Below, piece after piece: positions 52,499 to 61,862 of a stretch of DNA of 64,000 bases; within the stretch, counting starts at the first letter, position 1, and each line of letters begins with the position of its first letter. The stretch lies in the NCBI GenBank assembly GCA_016716435.1, contig JADJWI010000003.1, positions 806,001 through 870,000 of the forward strand, written 5' to 3'. Position numbers and translations under genes: made by a program. The notes under the pieces are model-generated. The model worked only from the letters and a program-made list of their open reading frames with translations, was not told the DNA's origin and ran no database searches. The stretch is from Acidobacteriota bacterium (GTDB lineage: Bacteria > Acidobacteriota > Blastocatellia > Pyrinomonadales > Pyrinomonadaceae).

Positions 52499-53236
52499 TC
52501 AATCGACCTCGAAGCTTACGTTGACGACAGCGGTCATGTCCTTTTCTATGGTCGAGGTGTCGTACATTCCATAGTCTGAGACCTCGGTCGAGTCGGCGGC
52601 GGTTATCTGGAGCACGCCCATCTTTGCCGAGCGGACGGAGCCGATGGAGTTGCCGGTCGATTGTGCGATCCGCTCGGCGCGTTCCTTGGCGTCCTTGGCG
52701 GCCTCGCCGAGCATTTCTATCTTCAAGTCGCCGATCTTCGTGTAGTAATACTGCGGCGTCTTTGATTCGATAAGAATGCCCTGGTTGATAAGCTCCGTTG
52801 CCTCGCGGGCGATCTGGGCGATCTTTTGCACATCGTTGGACCGAACCTCGATCTGTTGCGAGAGGGTGTAGCCGGTTATCTCGCCGGTGTCGTTTCCTTC
52901 CGAGTCGCGGCGTTTGAGCGTATTGGTCGAGATGGCCGAAACGGTCATCTGGTCCTCAGCGATGCCCTTTTGCAAGAGATACTGCTTGATCCGCGGAATG
53001 TTGTCGGCAAGCTGGCGATAGGCATCGGCGAGCTGCGGCGACTGGGCCGCAATGCCGGCGTTCCATAAAACAAGGTCCGACGTGATTCGCTTTTTGGCGG
53101 ACCCGGTAACGGTTATCGCCTCGTCGCCGCGTTTCGCCGCGGAATAGAACCAGCCGAAGATCAAGGCGGAGAGCACCATCGCGATCGCGATGGCCAGTCC
53201 GCCATTTTGCCAGATCGGAGATCTCATTTCACTCAT
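52499..53236 (-). CDS. SIMPL/DUF541 domain envelope protein
   Basis: A 245-residue SIMPL-domain protein. An N-terminal membrane anchor (about residues 12-30) precedes the conserved 'ITVTGSAKKRITSDLVLWNA' and 'EITGYTLSQQIEVRSNDVQK' stretches of the DUF541 fold. These periplasmic proteins are linked with oxidative-stress protection in some bacteria, but the mechanism is unclear. The frame is open 29 codons further upstream, but AGGAG 8 nt before the ATG at 53236 and the anchor position favour that start. Confidence 0.88.
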   Translation of the reverse strand: MSEMRSPIWQNGGLAIAIAMVLSALIFGWFYSAAKRGDEAITVTGSAKKRITSDLVLWNAGIAAQSPQLADAYRQLADNIPRIKQYLLQKGIAEDQMTVSAISTNTLKRRDSEGNDTGEITGYTLSQQIEVRSNDVQKIAQIAREATELINQGILIESKTPQYYYTKIGDLKIEMLGEAAKDAKERAERIAQSTGNSIGSVRSAKMGVLQITAADSTEVSDYGMYDTSTIEKDMTAVVNVSFEVD

Positions 53237-53426
53237 ATATTTACTCCTGCCGCAGGGCAAGCGGCGGCAATGCAGGTGCGCGTTCGACGAGATGACGATA
53301 TACCCGTCGGGCTCGCGTGTCAATGAAAAGTTTCCGCCGCGTCCATCGCCGAGGTGTTTGCAAATGCTGACCTCGGCGGTTACGATTGCGGTTAAAGAAA
53401 ATTCTCTTTAAAGGGGCGACAAAACG

Positions 53427-53732
53427 ATGAAATTTCCGGGTGGAATGGACATAAATTCAATGATGAAGCAGGCTCAGCAGATGCAGGAAGAGATGAGCCG
53501 GCAGATGAAAGAGACGGTCGTCGAGGCCTCGGCCGGCGGCGGAGCCGTCGCGGTAAAGATGCGTGGTGATTTTCAGGTTGTTGAAATGACGATCTCGCCC
53601 GATCTGGTCAAAGACGGCGACGTGGAGATGCTCCAGGACCTCGCGGTCGCCGCTCTCGGCGAAGCCCACCGCAAGGTCGAAGAATCGCTCAAGGGCAAGC
53701 TCGGCGGAATGCTGCCACCGGGTTTGATGTAG
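53427..53732 (+). CDS. ybaB: YbaB/EbfC nucleoid-associated protein
   Basis: A 101-residue YbaB. It has the family's N-terminal 'MDINSMMKQAQQMQEEMSRQM' helix (key part MMKQAQQMQEEM), a central beta region 'GGAVAVKMRGDFQVVEMTI' and the C-terminal helix. YbaB dimers bind DNA without strong sequence preference. It sits directly before recR, a near-universal pairing. A REP-like palindrome separates the two. Confidence 0.95.
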   Translation: MKFPGGMDINSMMKQAQQMQEEMSRQMKETVVEASAGGGAVAVKMRGDFQVVEMTISPDLVKDGDVEMLQDLAVAALGEAHRKVEESLKGKLGGMLPPGLM

Positions 53733-53743
53733 GTTTGGATCTA

Positions 53744-53813
53744 GTTCGGAGTACCGCCTTCAGGCGGCCTCCTTACGTATTTCAGGAAGCCGGCTAAAGC
53801 CGGAACTCCGAAC
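53744..53813. repeat. REP-like double-hairpin palindrome between ybaB and recR
   Basis: A 70-nt element bounded by the 9-bp inverted repeat GTTCGGAGT/ACTCCGAAC. It encloses two GC-rich hairpins, CCGCCTTCAGGCGG and CCGGCTAAAGCCGG, facing each other. The design is like the BIME/REP elements moved by RAYT transposases. Only one copy was seen in the window, and no transposase is nearby. It leaves just 3 nt before the recR ATG, so it may also affect recR translation. Confidence 0.75.
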
Positions 53814-53816
53814 ACA

Positions 53817-54431
53817 ATGTTGGATTATTCAGAGCCTGTCGCTCGGCTTATCGACGAATTCAAACGCCTGCCGGGCGTTGGTGGCAAGTCCGCTCAGCGG
53901 CTGGCGTTCTATATTCTCCGCCGGCCGCAGAGCGAGGTCGATAACTTCATCGAGGCGCTTCGCGAGGTAAAAGAGAAGATCGTTTTTTGTTCGGTTTGCA
54001 ACAACCTTACCGACGTCGATCCATGCCTTTATTGTGCCAATCCGAAACGCGACCGCTCGGTCATCTGCATTCTTGAAGAGCCGTACAACCTGCTGGCGAT
54101 CGAGAAAACCCGTTCATTCAAGGGGCTTTATCACGTGCTCCATGGCTCGCTTTCGCCGATCCGCGGCATCGGCCCGGATGAGCTTTTGATCGCCAATCTC
54201 CTGCCGCGTCTGCTTCCGGCAAATAACGAGGGCGTTGAGGTAACCGAGGTCATTCTCGCCACCAATCCTACGACCGAAGGCGAGGCGACGGCGAACTATA
54301 TCGCCCGTCTGCTCAAGCCGCTCGGCGTCCGCGTCACGCGCATCGCGATGGGAATGCCGGTCGGCAGCGACCTTGAATACGTTGACGAGGTCACCATGGA
54401 CAAGGCACTCTCGAACCGCCACGAGATCTAG
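53817..54431 (+). CDS. recR: Recombination mediator RecR
   Basis: A 204-residue RecR of normal length. N-terminal HhH region ('LPGVGGKSAQRLAFYIL'), zinc finger 'CSVCNNLTDVDPCLYC', Toprim domain ('VICILEEPYNLLAIEK') and C-terminal 'GMPVGSDLEYVDEVTMDKAL'. It loads RecA on gapped DNA with RecF and RecO. The ATG follows immediately on the REP-like element; no good ribosome site is visible in the hairpin, so translation could depend on its opening or on ybaB coupling. Confidence 0.96.
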   Translation: MLDYSEPVARLIDEFKRLPGVGGKSAQRLAFYILRRPQSEVDNFIEALREVKEKIVFCSVCNNLTDVDPCLYCANPKRDRSVICILEEPYNLLAIEKTRSFKGLYHVLHGSLSPIRGIGPDELLIANLLPRLLPANNEGVEVTEVILATNPTTEGEATANYIARLLKPLGVRVTRIAMGMPVGSDLEYVDEVTMDKALSNRHEI

Positions 54432-54461
54432 CCGCACCGCACGCCCCGAGGATTTTCTCTG

Positions 54462-55862
54462 ATGACCGACCGAGCGAAAGAGCTGACCTTCAGAGACGTC
54501 GTCATTAACCGCCGCGGAGGCCTGACCTATCGCTTTCTCCTCACCGTTTTCGGCGGAGCACTGCACCTCTTTTTCCGCCGGATCGAGACCGTAAACGCCG
54601 AGAGTGTCCCCGAAGGCACGGGCGTTATCTTCGTCCTCAATCACCCAAATGGCCTGATCGACCCCGCACTTGTTTTCGTCGCGCTACCGCGGCGGATCGC
54701 CTTTCTAGCAAAGTCCACGCTCTTTCGAATGCCGGTCATCTCGTTCCTGCTAAAGACGGTCGAGGCTTTGCCGGTCTATCGCCGCATCGACCCCGGCGAG
54801 GACATTACGAAGAACTTCGACACATTTGAGGCTGCCCATCGCCGGCTCCGCGAGGGCGGATCGATCGCCCTTTTCCCCGAGGGCGTCTCGCACAATTCGC
54901 CGAAGCTTCTGCCGATGAAGACCGGAGCAGCGCGTATCGCTCTCGGGGCCGTCGCGGTTGGCGAGGGCATCGAGCCGATAACGCTCCGCATCGTCCCGGT
55001 CGGGCTTTACTACAGCAATAAGACCACGTTTAGAAGCGAAGCACTGCTTCACTTTGGCGAGTCGTTCGAAGTCGTTCCGGCTGAACTTGACGCGGATGGC
55101 CAGCCTTCCCGCGAGGCCGTTCGCGAACTCACCGACCGCATTGAGAACGCCCTTCGCGAGGTAACGCTCAACGCCGAAAACGACGCCGAGCTCGCCGCCG
55201 CGGCCTTTGCCGAGCAGATCTTCCGCACAACGCTCGAGACGGACGACCTCCGCTCCCGCCTCGCGTTCAAACAGAAATACATCGAGGCAGAAGATCCCGA
55301 CGGCGACGCCGAGGGCGGTTCGCGTCTGGAACGCAGTCTGAACAGCTTTGCCGCAAAGCTACACGCGGCAGGGCTTGAGCCCGAGCATCTTTCGCTCGCG
55401 AATCTTACCCGCGGCTTCGTCATCCGCCGGGCCATCGTCGGCACATGGTATCTGCTGATGCTATCGCCGGTTGCTATCATCGGCACTATACTTCACTTTC
55501 CGGCGTATCAGCTCTCAAAGCTCTTCTCGCATCTGATCACGCGACACGGAGCGGACGATGTCGCCTCGACCGTAAAGGTGCTCGCGGGCATCGTCTTTAT
55601 GCCGCTGACCTGGCTGATCGGTGCGGGCTTTGCTTTTTACTTTTATGGGTGGGAATGGGCGTTGCTTAGCCTTCCGCTTGCGTTCCTCAGCGGCTACGTC
55701 GCCCTGGTCTCGCTTGAGAGTTTTGTCGAATTGAGCGGTTGGGGGCGGGCGATCCTTCGCTTCTTCTTTGACCGCGACGGCTTCCTGCGGCTTTACGTCG
55801 AACGGCGCGAGATCCAGCAGGAGCTTTCAAGACTCGACGCCGAAAACACGAAGGACGGCTGA
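54462..55862 (+). CDS. Glycerol-phosphate acyltransferase-like membrane protein (PlsC superfamily)
   Basis: A 466-residue protein. The acyltransferase domain (residues 20-250) has 'NHPNGLIDPALVF', then 'LPVYRRIDPGED' and 'FPEGVSHNSPKL', matching the eukaryotic-like Sct1/Gpt2 type of glycerol-3-phosphate acyltransferase more than PlsB. Four hydrophobic segments lie near residues 325-430. It probably makes lysophosphatidic acid or acylates another glycerol derivative. It begins 30 nt after recR. Confidence 0.87.
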   Translation: MTDRAKELTFRDVVINRRGGLTYRFLLTVFGGALHLFFRRIETVNAESVPEGTGVIFVLNHPNGLIDPALVFVALPRRIAFLAKSTLFRMPVISFLLKTVEALPVYRRIDPGEDITKNFDTFEAAHRRLREGGSIALFPEGVSHNSPKLLPMKTGAARIALGAVAVGEGIEPITLRIVPVGLYYSNKTTFRSEALLHFGESFEVVPAELDADGQPSREAVRELTDRIENALREVTLNAENDAELAAAAFAEQIFRTTLETDDLRSRLAFKQKYIEAEDPDGDAEGGSRLERSLNSFAAKLHAAGLEPEHLSLANLTRGFVIRRAIVGTWYLLMLSPVAIIGTILHFPAYQLSKLFSHLITRHGADDVASTVKVLAGIVFMPLTWLIGAGFAFYFYGWEWALLSLPLAFLSGYVALVSLESFVELSGWGRAILRFFFDRDGFLRLYVERREIQQELSRLDAENTKDG

Positions 55863-55908
55863 GGCGTCAATTCGCCCCGCCGTCCATTCGCGTCTCGAAA
55901 AGACCCTA

Positions 55909-56523
55909 CTAAGCGCGAACGCGTTCTTCGGGCGCATCTGAGGCGCTCCGCGAGGTGCTCCACTCTTCGCCGTTTTCGTAGAAATTTACATCGAAGCTCA
56001 TCAGCGATTTCAGCGGTATGCCGTCGAAATCATTTGGCGAATCCTCAAAGCGGACGATCGTGCCGATGCCGATCACCTCCGAGCCGACTTCTTTTACCAG
56101 GTCGATCGTTTCCTGGATGGCCCGCCCTGAGCGGACGATGTCGTCAACGATTATCGCCGGGTAAACGTCGCCCTGGCCGATATATTGCCGAAACTGCCGT
56201 TTGCCTTCTTCCATCTCGGCCCAATAGATCTGATCGGCCCCGAGTGCCTCTCGAACGCCGAACGAGACCATGATGCCGCCTGCGCTTGGGCTGATCACAG
56301 AAACGTTCGGCAATCGGCTTGAGATGGCCTTTTGCATTCGAAAGAGCCTGCTCAGGCCCACTGAAAGCACGCGGGCGTTGTCGTAATAGCGAAATGCCAG
56401 CGGCATCTGAAAATAGTGCGAGGCGTGTTTCCCGCTCGGGTAAACAAAGTGGCCCCGGCGGTAAGCACCGGTTTCCTTTAGGATGTCCATTACGGATTCC
56501 GGCGAAGGTACGAGATCAACCAT
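55909..56523 (-). CDS. pyrE: Orotate phosphoribosyltransferase-like PRTase
   Basis: A 204-residue type I phosphoribosyltransferase. The PRPP loop is 'AIIVDDIVRSGRAIQE', and the PyrE-like N-terminus is 'ILKETGAYRRGHFVYPSGKH'. It would join orotate to PRPP in pyrimidine synthesis. 'SPSAGGIMVSFGV' corresponds to the P-loop-like region, which is shorter and less canonical than E. coli PyrE. No other pyr genes are near, so a PyrE-like enzyme for another base cannot be excluded. AAGGAG lies 6 nt before the ATG. Confidence 0.8.
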   Translation of the reverse strand: MVDLVPSPESVMDILKETGAYRRGHFVYPSGKHASHYFQMPLAFRYYDNARVLSVGLSRLFRMQKAISSRLPNVSVISPSAGGIMVSFGVREALGADQIYWAEMEEGKRQFRQYIGQGDVYPAIIVDDIVRSGRAIQETIDLVKEVGSEVIGIGTIVRFEDSPNDFDGIPLKSLMSFDVNFYENGEEWSTSRSASDAPEERVRA

Positions 56524-56592
56524 TCTTAACTCCTTTGTCTTGGATAATTGCTATAAACAATTGTACCATTCTAGTCAGACCCACACGTCGAA

Positions 56593-57048
56593 TCAATCTT
56601 CCCCATCAAGAACCTTTTCGAGTATACGACGCTCACGTCGAGTAAGCCCTTCGGGAACCTCGCTTACGGCGAACCAGCGAAGGTCGAGTATCTCGTTGCT
56701 AAGCACCTGGCCCGGGCCTTCCCCGCGGGCACTGTAGATAAACTCTAAATGGCGGTCAACCGTCCGGACCTCAACTAACCGGACGTCCGCGATCTCAATA
56801 CCCGTTTCCTCGCGAACCTCGCGGATAACTGCCGCTGACGGTGATTCGCCGTGGTCGATAAATCCGCCGGGAAAGCCCCACCCCGAATATGGCCTGAGGA
56901 GATGCTCAAGAAGGAGCACCTCGCCTTCGCTGTTAACTACAACCGCCGCCGCCGAAGCTGTAAACCGCGGCTGCGTCAGCCGGACGATACGTTTGCGAGC
57001 CGCCGGCGGCAGGCGTTTCCAGGAAAGTTTTATCAGCCGTCGTATCAA
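56593..57048 (-). CDS. Nudix hydrolase
   Basis: A 151-residue Nudix protein. The Nudix box is complete: 'GGFIDHGESPSAAVIREVREETGI' region (key residues G-x5-E-x7-REVREETGI). Flanking strands 'AAAVVVNSEGEVLLLEHLLR' and 'LEFIYSARGEG' are typical. It removes nucleoside diphosphates linked to another moiety; the substrate is unknown. There is no ATG in frame at the N-terminus, so the TTG at 57048 is the likely start. An N-terminal stretch of about 28 basic residues precedes the Nudix fold. Confidence 0.88.
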   Translation of the reverse strand: MIRRLIKLSWKRLPPAARKRIVRLTQPRFTASAAAVVVNSEGEVLLLEHLLRPYSGWGFPGGFIDHGESPSAAVIREVREETGIEIADVRLVEVRTVDRHLEFIYSARGEGPGQVLSNEILDLRWFAVSEVPEGLTRRERRILEKVLDGED

Positions 57049-57200
57049 AAGTTGTTCAAGTTGCTCTGTTAGTTAGGGTTAACCGGACTCAATAAACATG
57101 GAACCCCACCATGCTTAGTCGTTTATTAATAATGAGCAGAAATTTTCTTTTTCGCTCCCCCACATCGTCCACTCTATACCGAAAAAGAGGCCTAACCGAA

Positions 57201-59186
57201 ATGAAGTTTTATCGAAGTGTTCTCACACACCTTTTCACAGGTGCTGTTCTCGCCGTCGTGTCGGCAACGGCATTTGCTCAAGAAACAACGCTCAAACGCG
57301 ATCTAGACACCGCTTTCGACCGCTACGAAGTCACCCAGATACGGCTGCCGGAATCAGCCGTGGAAAACGGGTCTTTCAGCTTAACGGTTCCCGCGGGCGG
57401 GCAGAATGCAACGCTCCGGCTTGAAAGGCACGATCTGCGCGCTCAAGATTTCATCGCCGAAGACACCGGCCCGATGGGCAGGACGCCGCTCGAGATGGGC
57501 GTTATCAATACCTTTAAGGGCTCGGTCGATGGCGTTGCGGGCTCCGAGGTTCGTGTCAGCATCGGCCGCGACGGGATCGAAGGATTTTTTGGAACGGAGT
57601 CTGGCCGATTTTTCATCGAGCCCGCCTCAAAATACAGCGAAAGTGCGGGGCCTGGACTCGCCGTAATTTACCGGGCGGAGGATTCGAAGAACGGGTCCGA
57701 CTTCTGGTGCGAATCGGACATCCCGAGCAAGATCGAGTATGGCAAAACGCTCGCAGCGAGCTCATCGGCCGAGGCAGTGGCCTCGTTGCGGCGGATCGAT
57801 CTTGCGACGGATGCCGACCAGGCTTACGTCAACATATTCGGAAGTGCAGCCAATGCGAACGCCGAGATACTAAGCATTCTGAACATGGTCGAGGGAGCTT
57901 ATGCCTCTGAGCTGAACCTGACCATCCGTGTGACGTTCATGCATACGTGGTCGGTTGCTGATCCTTACAACGGAGCGAACACGTCGCAGATGCTCGATGC
58001 TTTTCGCATCCATTGGAACGCGAACTATTCGGTCTTCAACTATCCGCGCACCGCGGCACATCTTTTCTCCGGCAAGAGCACGGCCCAGTCTCAGGGCATC
58101 GCATATCTAAGTGTGATGTGCTCTAACAGCTCATTCGCCTATGGCATCAGCGGATATATCAGTTGGGCGCCGGGCAAATATCTTATCTCCGCCCACGAAC
58201 TCGGCCACAACCTCGGGGCGAACCACGCCGAGGCGGCCCAGGGGTGCAGCAATACGCTTATGAACTCGACGCTGAGCGGCTCTACGCCGGTCAGTTTCTG
58301 CCCATATTCCCGCAACGAGATAACGAACTTCGTTTCTGCTTACGGACAATGTATGGCGTCCGTATCATCGCCGCGGTTCGATTTTGACGGCGATCGGCGA
58401 GCCGACATCGCACTCTTCCGGCCCGAAACAGGTGCATGGTATTTGAACCGCAGCCAGGCGGGCTTTGAGGCGTTTACGTTCGGAGCGGCAGGTGACGCGG
58501 TCGTTGCCGAAGACTATGACGGCGACGGCAAGGCCGACGCGGCAATTTTCCGAGAGGGACAGTGGTGGATGATCCGCAGCGGCACAAACACGATCGATGT
58601 CCGCAGCTTCGGAATGGCGGGCGACGTCCCGGTTCCGGCAGATTTTGATGGCGACGGCAAGGCCGATCTCGCGGTTTTCCGGCCCTCGAACGGCGTTTGG
58701 TACCGGCTCTTTAGTTCAACCGGCAGCTTTACCGGAGCACCTTTCGGCCAGGCCGGTGATATTCCGATGCCCGGCGATTACAGCGGCGACGGCAAGGCCG
58801 ACCTTTCGGTCTTCCGGCCTGGGGGCGGTGTCTGGTTCCGGCTCAACAGCGGCAACGGAAATGTCGTTATAACGCAATTCGGAATGCTCGGCGACAAGCC
58901 GCTAACTGGCGATTTTGATGCCGACGGACGGCTCGACGTGGCCGTCTGGCGGCCGGCGACGGGAGCGTGGTATGTGCTCCGCAGCAGCAACGGCTCGTTC
59001 TATGCAACGACCTTCGGGATCGCCAGCGATGTTCCGGCACCTGCCGATTATGATGGCGACGGCAAGACCGATATCGCCGTCTATCGGCCAGCGGACGGCA
59101 TCTGGCACCGGCTCAATAGCTCGAACGGTGCATACAATGCCATGCAGTTCGGGCTGCCGTCGGACGTTCCGGTTCAGGCAAGATAA
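57201..59186 (+). CDS. Secreted reprolysin-like (M12) metalloprotease with FG-GAP-type repeats
   Basis: About 661 residues. A signal peptide (VLTHLFTGAVLAVVSATAFA) leads to a pro-domain-like region. The peptidase domain has the long zinc motif HELGHNLGANH (HExxHxxGxxH), as in M12B/metzincins. From about residue 395 the protein is built of six repeats of about 47 residues with calcium-binding DxDGDGKxD motifs ending in a VFRP/VYRP turn, as in the protein at 7.7 kb. It is probably an extracellular protease with a propeller-like adhesion domain. The ATG at 57201 is chosen for the signal peptide; the frame is open 30 codons upstream. Confidence 0.88.
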   Translation: MKFYRSVLTHLFTGAVLAVVSATAFAQETTLKRDLDTAFDRYEVTQIRLPESAVENGSFSLTVPAGGQNATLRLERHDLRAQDFIAEDTGPMGRTPLEMGVINTFKGSVDGVAGSEVRVSIGRDGIEGFFGTESGRFFIEPASKYSESAGPGLAVIYRAEDSKNGSDFWCESDIPSKIEYGKTLAASSSAEAVASLRRIDLATDADQAYVNIFGSAANANAEILSILNMVEGAYASELNLTIRVTFMHTWSVADPYNGANTSQMLDAFRIHWNANYSVFNYPRTAAHLFSGKSTAQSQGIAYLSVMCSNSSFAYGISGYISWAPGKYLISAHELGHNLGANHAEAAQGCSNTLMNSTLSGSTPVSFCPYSRNEITNFVSAYGQCMASVSSPRFDFDGDRRADIALFRPETGAWYLNRSQAGFEAFTFGAAGDAVVAEDYDGDGKADAAIFREGQWWMIRSGTNTIDVRSFGMAGDVPVPADFDGDGKADLAVFRPSNGVWYRLFSSTGSFTGAPFGQAGDIPMPGDYSGDGKADLSVFRPGGGVWFRLNSGNGNVVITQFGMLGDKPLTGDFDADGRLDVAVWRPATGAWYVLRSSNGSFYATTFGIASDVPAPADYDGDGKTDIAVYRPADGIWHRLNSSNGAYNAMQFGLPSDVPVQAR

Positions 59187-59210
59187 GTATTACTCCAACC
59201 GAAAAAACTC

Positions 59211-59237
59211 GGGCGGCCCCGCAGCCGCCCCTTTTTT
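59211..59237 (+). terminator. Intrinsic terminator after the metalloprotease gene
   Basis: Stem GGGCGGC/GCCGCCC with a short loop, then C and TTTTTT, 25 nt after the stop. Confidence 0.88.
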
Positions 59238-59269
59238 GTTTTGCTACCGGACGGGCCATTTCAAGGTTG

Positions 59270-61474
59270 TCAGTATGAGATCCGCACGACGTCCTGGCTG
59301 TGCTGTGTATTTGATATCACGATCCGTTTGCCGTCTTTCGACCAGTTGAATGAATTCGTCCGCCCGGAGCCAAGCCCTGCGATCTGTACAGCCTCGCCGC
59401 CGTTGATAGGGATCAGCAAGAGTCCAACATCATCGCCATCATAGACGATCTGCCCGATCGAATTCCCACTCGGATGCCAACGCAACTGACGCTCCTCGAT
59501 CGTTCTCGGAATAGTGAGTTTGCCCAGAAATTTGCCCTCATCGCTCGACATCAGCCCGATCTTCCATCGGCCATCTGTTTCTGTGTCAATAAAATAATAT
59601 GCAATAGTCGATCCATCCGGCGAGACCCTGGGCCGTGCGGCGTAGCTCTCGCCTACTGGCGTTCGCGAACCATCGTTAAGATCGATGCGTTCAGCCACCA
59701 AAGGAAGCGAGCGAAGCCCCCGCTGAAAAACCACAGATCGTCCGTCGGGCGAGAATGAGGGAAACATATCCTCTGGCCCCTCAGAAAGTTTCCGCAAATT
59801 CTTGCCCCCTTTGTCAGCGATCTTCAAAAAGTGCTTCCCATCTTCGGTCGCCGCAAAAACTATCGATCCATCGACCGGCGAAACTGCCATGCCAAACGTC
59901 GGGTTAGCATTTACGGTGAGCTGCTGCTGTCCGCTGCCGTCGGCTTCAATTTGCCACAGCTCGCGGCGGCCGGACGCGTGTGAGAGATAGAGAACCTCGC
60001 CTTCCGGTCCGAAATCCACGAGTTCGATCAAACCGGATTCGCGCAGTATCTCGCGGCCGGTGCCGCGCTTCGCTTTTTCATCTATCTCGAAGATCTCGAC
60101 CGTTGACGTCGGACGCTTTTGAACGGCCAGGAGTTTTCCGCCCGAACTGGCAAGCCAGTTGTAGGCGTTCAAGTCGTTTGTGACCTGAGTGGCGGCACCG
60201 GTCCTCACCGCAATTGTCCAGATCTGGCTTGCCGAAGGCTCGATGGAATGTGCAATGAAGGCGATATTCTCGGCGTTGGTCCAGGTTAGATTTTCGATTA
60301 TGTCCCATCGATGGTCCGCTACAGATATTTCGTCGCCTTCCCTTGGGTCAACAAGTATGATCCGCGAACCGCCTGCCTCATCATGCTCGTTTATCGCGGC
60401 TGCTATCGTCGTTCCATCCGGCGACCATGCGACCGGACTCGCACTAAAGTTAGCAAAGGACCGCTTGCCGTAATCCGCGCCTAGCAGGACACGCATGTTG
60501 CTACCGTCCGCGTCGGCGATCAAAAGCTGGGTCTGCTTCTCAGACGAACGCGACCGCGTAAACGCCATCTGCCGCCCGTCGGGTGAAAAGGAGACCGATG
60601 CTCCCGTCGTGATTCCTTTTATCTCCTCTATCGGTCCGCCGAGTATCGGCATTCGCAGCAATTTTGGGTCTGCGATATTGGCAGAAAATGTTGTCGCGTA
60701 GATGAAATTATTGTCCGGAGTCACGGCGAGGCCCACGAAACGCGTCTCAGTTGGCGGCATTATTCGTTGCTGCGCACCGGTTGCCAGATGGTGAAGCCAC
60801 AGGCTTTCACCGCCAGGTTCGGTCTGCGAAAAAACCGCGTACACTCCGTCCGCCGATCCTGCGACATTTGTGATCCGTCCGGTCGACGTCACTTTTGTCA
60901 GCTCAAGCGAGCCGCCGGCTTCGCTCTGCTGCGGAGTCCCAAAATAGAAATACGCCGCGCCGGTGAAAAGAAGTGCCACAACGCCCACGAGTACGGCCCT
61001 GGTTCGTGTGCTCGATCCTATTCGCTTTCGAGATGGCAGTTGCGTCCGCTCGGCCGCGCCTTCATAGCTCGAAGAAACGATCTCTTCCTCGATCACGACC
61101 TGCGACCGGCTGTGGGTCTCAATAATTAGTTCGTTATGTTCGACGCCGCGTTCTTCGACCTTCGCCACAAACGCATAGCCTTTCCCCGGAATGGTCACGA
61201 CGAACTGCCCGCCGCCATTCTGGGTGCCGAGTATCTTTCGAAGCGCGGATATTTGTACGGAAAGATTGTTTTCCTCGACAAATTGGCCGGGCCAAACGCC
61301 GTCCAGGATCTCGGATTTCGTCAACTGTTTGCCGCGGTTCTCGACCAAATAGCAAAGCAGGTCGAATGCCTTTGCCTTCATCGGGATCTCGCGTCCGGCG
61401 TGCGTCAACGTTCGGCGCTCACCGTCGAGTTCGAACTCACCGAACCTGAACTGTGCTGCCGAGAGTCTTTCCAT
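59270..61474 (-). CDS. CadC-like winged-helix regulator fused to TolB-like propeller
   Basis: A 734-residue protein in three parts. Residues 8-110 form an OmpR-type winged helix ('FELDGERRTLTHAGREIPMK', 'LLCYLVENRGKQLTKSEILD', 'ISALRKIL'). One membrane helix follows ('AVLVGVVALLFTGAAYFYFG', near residue 165). The periplasmic part has TolB/WD40-like blades with repeated 'FSPDGRxxxF' and 'WSPDGT' motifs. This is the ToxR/CadC layout, where a periplasmic sensor controls a cytoplasmic DNA-binding domain without phosphorylation. The ligand is unknown. It is convergent with the metalloprotease gene and could control neighbours, but no target is shown. Confidence 0.88.
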   Translation of the reverse strand: MERLSAAQFRFGEFELDGERRTLTHAGREIPMKAKAFDLLCYLVENRGKQLTKSEILDGVWPGQFVEENNLSVQISALRKILGTQNGGGQFVVTIPGKGYAFVAKVEERGVEHNELIIETHSRSQVVIEEEIVSSSYEGAAERTQLPSRKRIGSSTRTRAVLVGVVALLFTGAAYFYFGTPQQSEAGGSLELTKVTSTGRITNVAGSADGVYAVFSQTEPGGESLWLHHLATGAQQRIMPPTETRFVGLAVTPDNNFIYATTFSANIADPKLLRMPILGGPIEEIKGITTGASVSFSPDGRQMAFTRSRSSEKQTQLLIADADGSNMRVLLGADYGKRSFANFSASPVAWSPDGTTIAAAINEHDEAGGSRIILVDPREGDEISVADHRWDIIENLTWTNAENIAFIAHSIEPSASQIWTIAVRTGAATQVTNDLNAYNWLASSGGKLLAVQKRPTSTVEIFEIDEKAKRGTGREILRESGLIELVDFGPEGEVLYLSHASGRRELWQIEADGSGQQQLTVNANPTFGMAVSPVDGSIVFAATEDGKHFLKIADKGGKNLRKLSEGPEDMFPSFSPDGRSVVFQRGLRSLPLVAERIDLNDGSRTPVGESYAARPRVSPDGSTIAYYFIDTETDGRWKIGLMSSDEGKFLGKLTIPRTIEERQLRWHPSGNSIGQIVYDGDDVGLLLIPINGGEAVQIAGLGSGRTNSFNWSKDGKRIVISNTQHSQDVVRISY

Positions 61475-61647
61475 ACGGATTAGGAAGTTTTAGGAATATT
61501 TAACCCTGAAATTAAGGACATTCAGATCAAAATGCTCAAAACTCGATTCGTCCCAAAACAAATGTGTCGAGGCCCGGAACTGTGCGAAAGTCTGGAAATG
61601 ATAACAGAGAATCCGGCTATGAACAATAAAATAAAGGAACTCTTCTA

Positions 61648-61854
61648 ATGGACCGAACCGTAAGAAAACGAACCGAGATCACAGTCGAAACTCATTCCAG
61701 GACGACGATCCGTTGGAGGAACATCACGCTATATCCGCTCGTGCCCGGCACCGCCGCAAATAGCGAACCCGTTGAAATTGTGGGTGCAGTCGATCTACAA
61801 GACGATGCTATCCCCGGGCCTAGCCGGAGCCGGACAAAAGGGGAACAACAATAA
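61648..61854 (+). CDS. Small hypothetical protein (68 aa)
   Basis: A 68-residue polar protein (MDRTVRKRTEITVETHSR...). An AAGGA ribosome site lies about 9 nt upstream, and 8 nt separate its stop from the next gene start. The sequence 'RTEITVETHSRTTIRWRN' has alternating charges that suggest a small beta-hairpin; no family is recognised. It lies in a run of unknown genes on the plus strand. It may be real, but it could be a chance frame. Confidence 0.45.
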   Translation: MDRTVRKRTEITVETHSRTTIRWRNITLYPLVPGTAANSEPVEIVGAVDLQDDAIPGPSRSRTKGEQQ

Positions 61855-61862
61855 GGAGAAAG

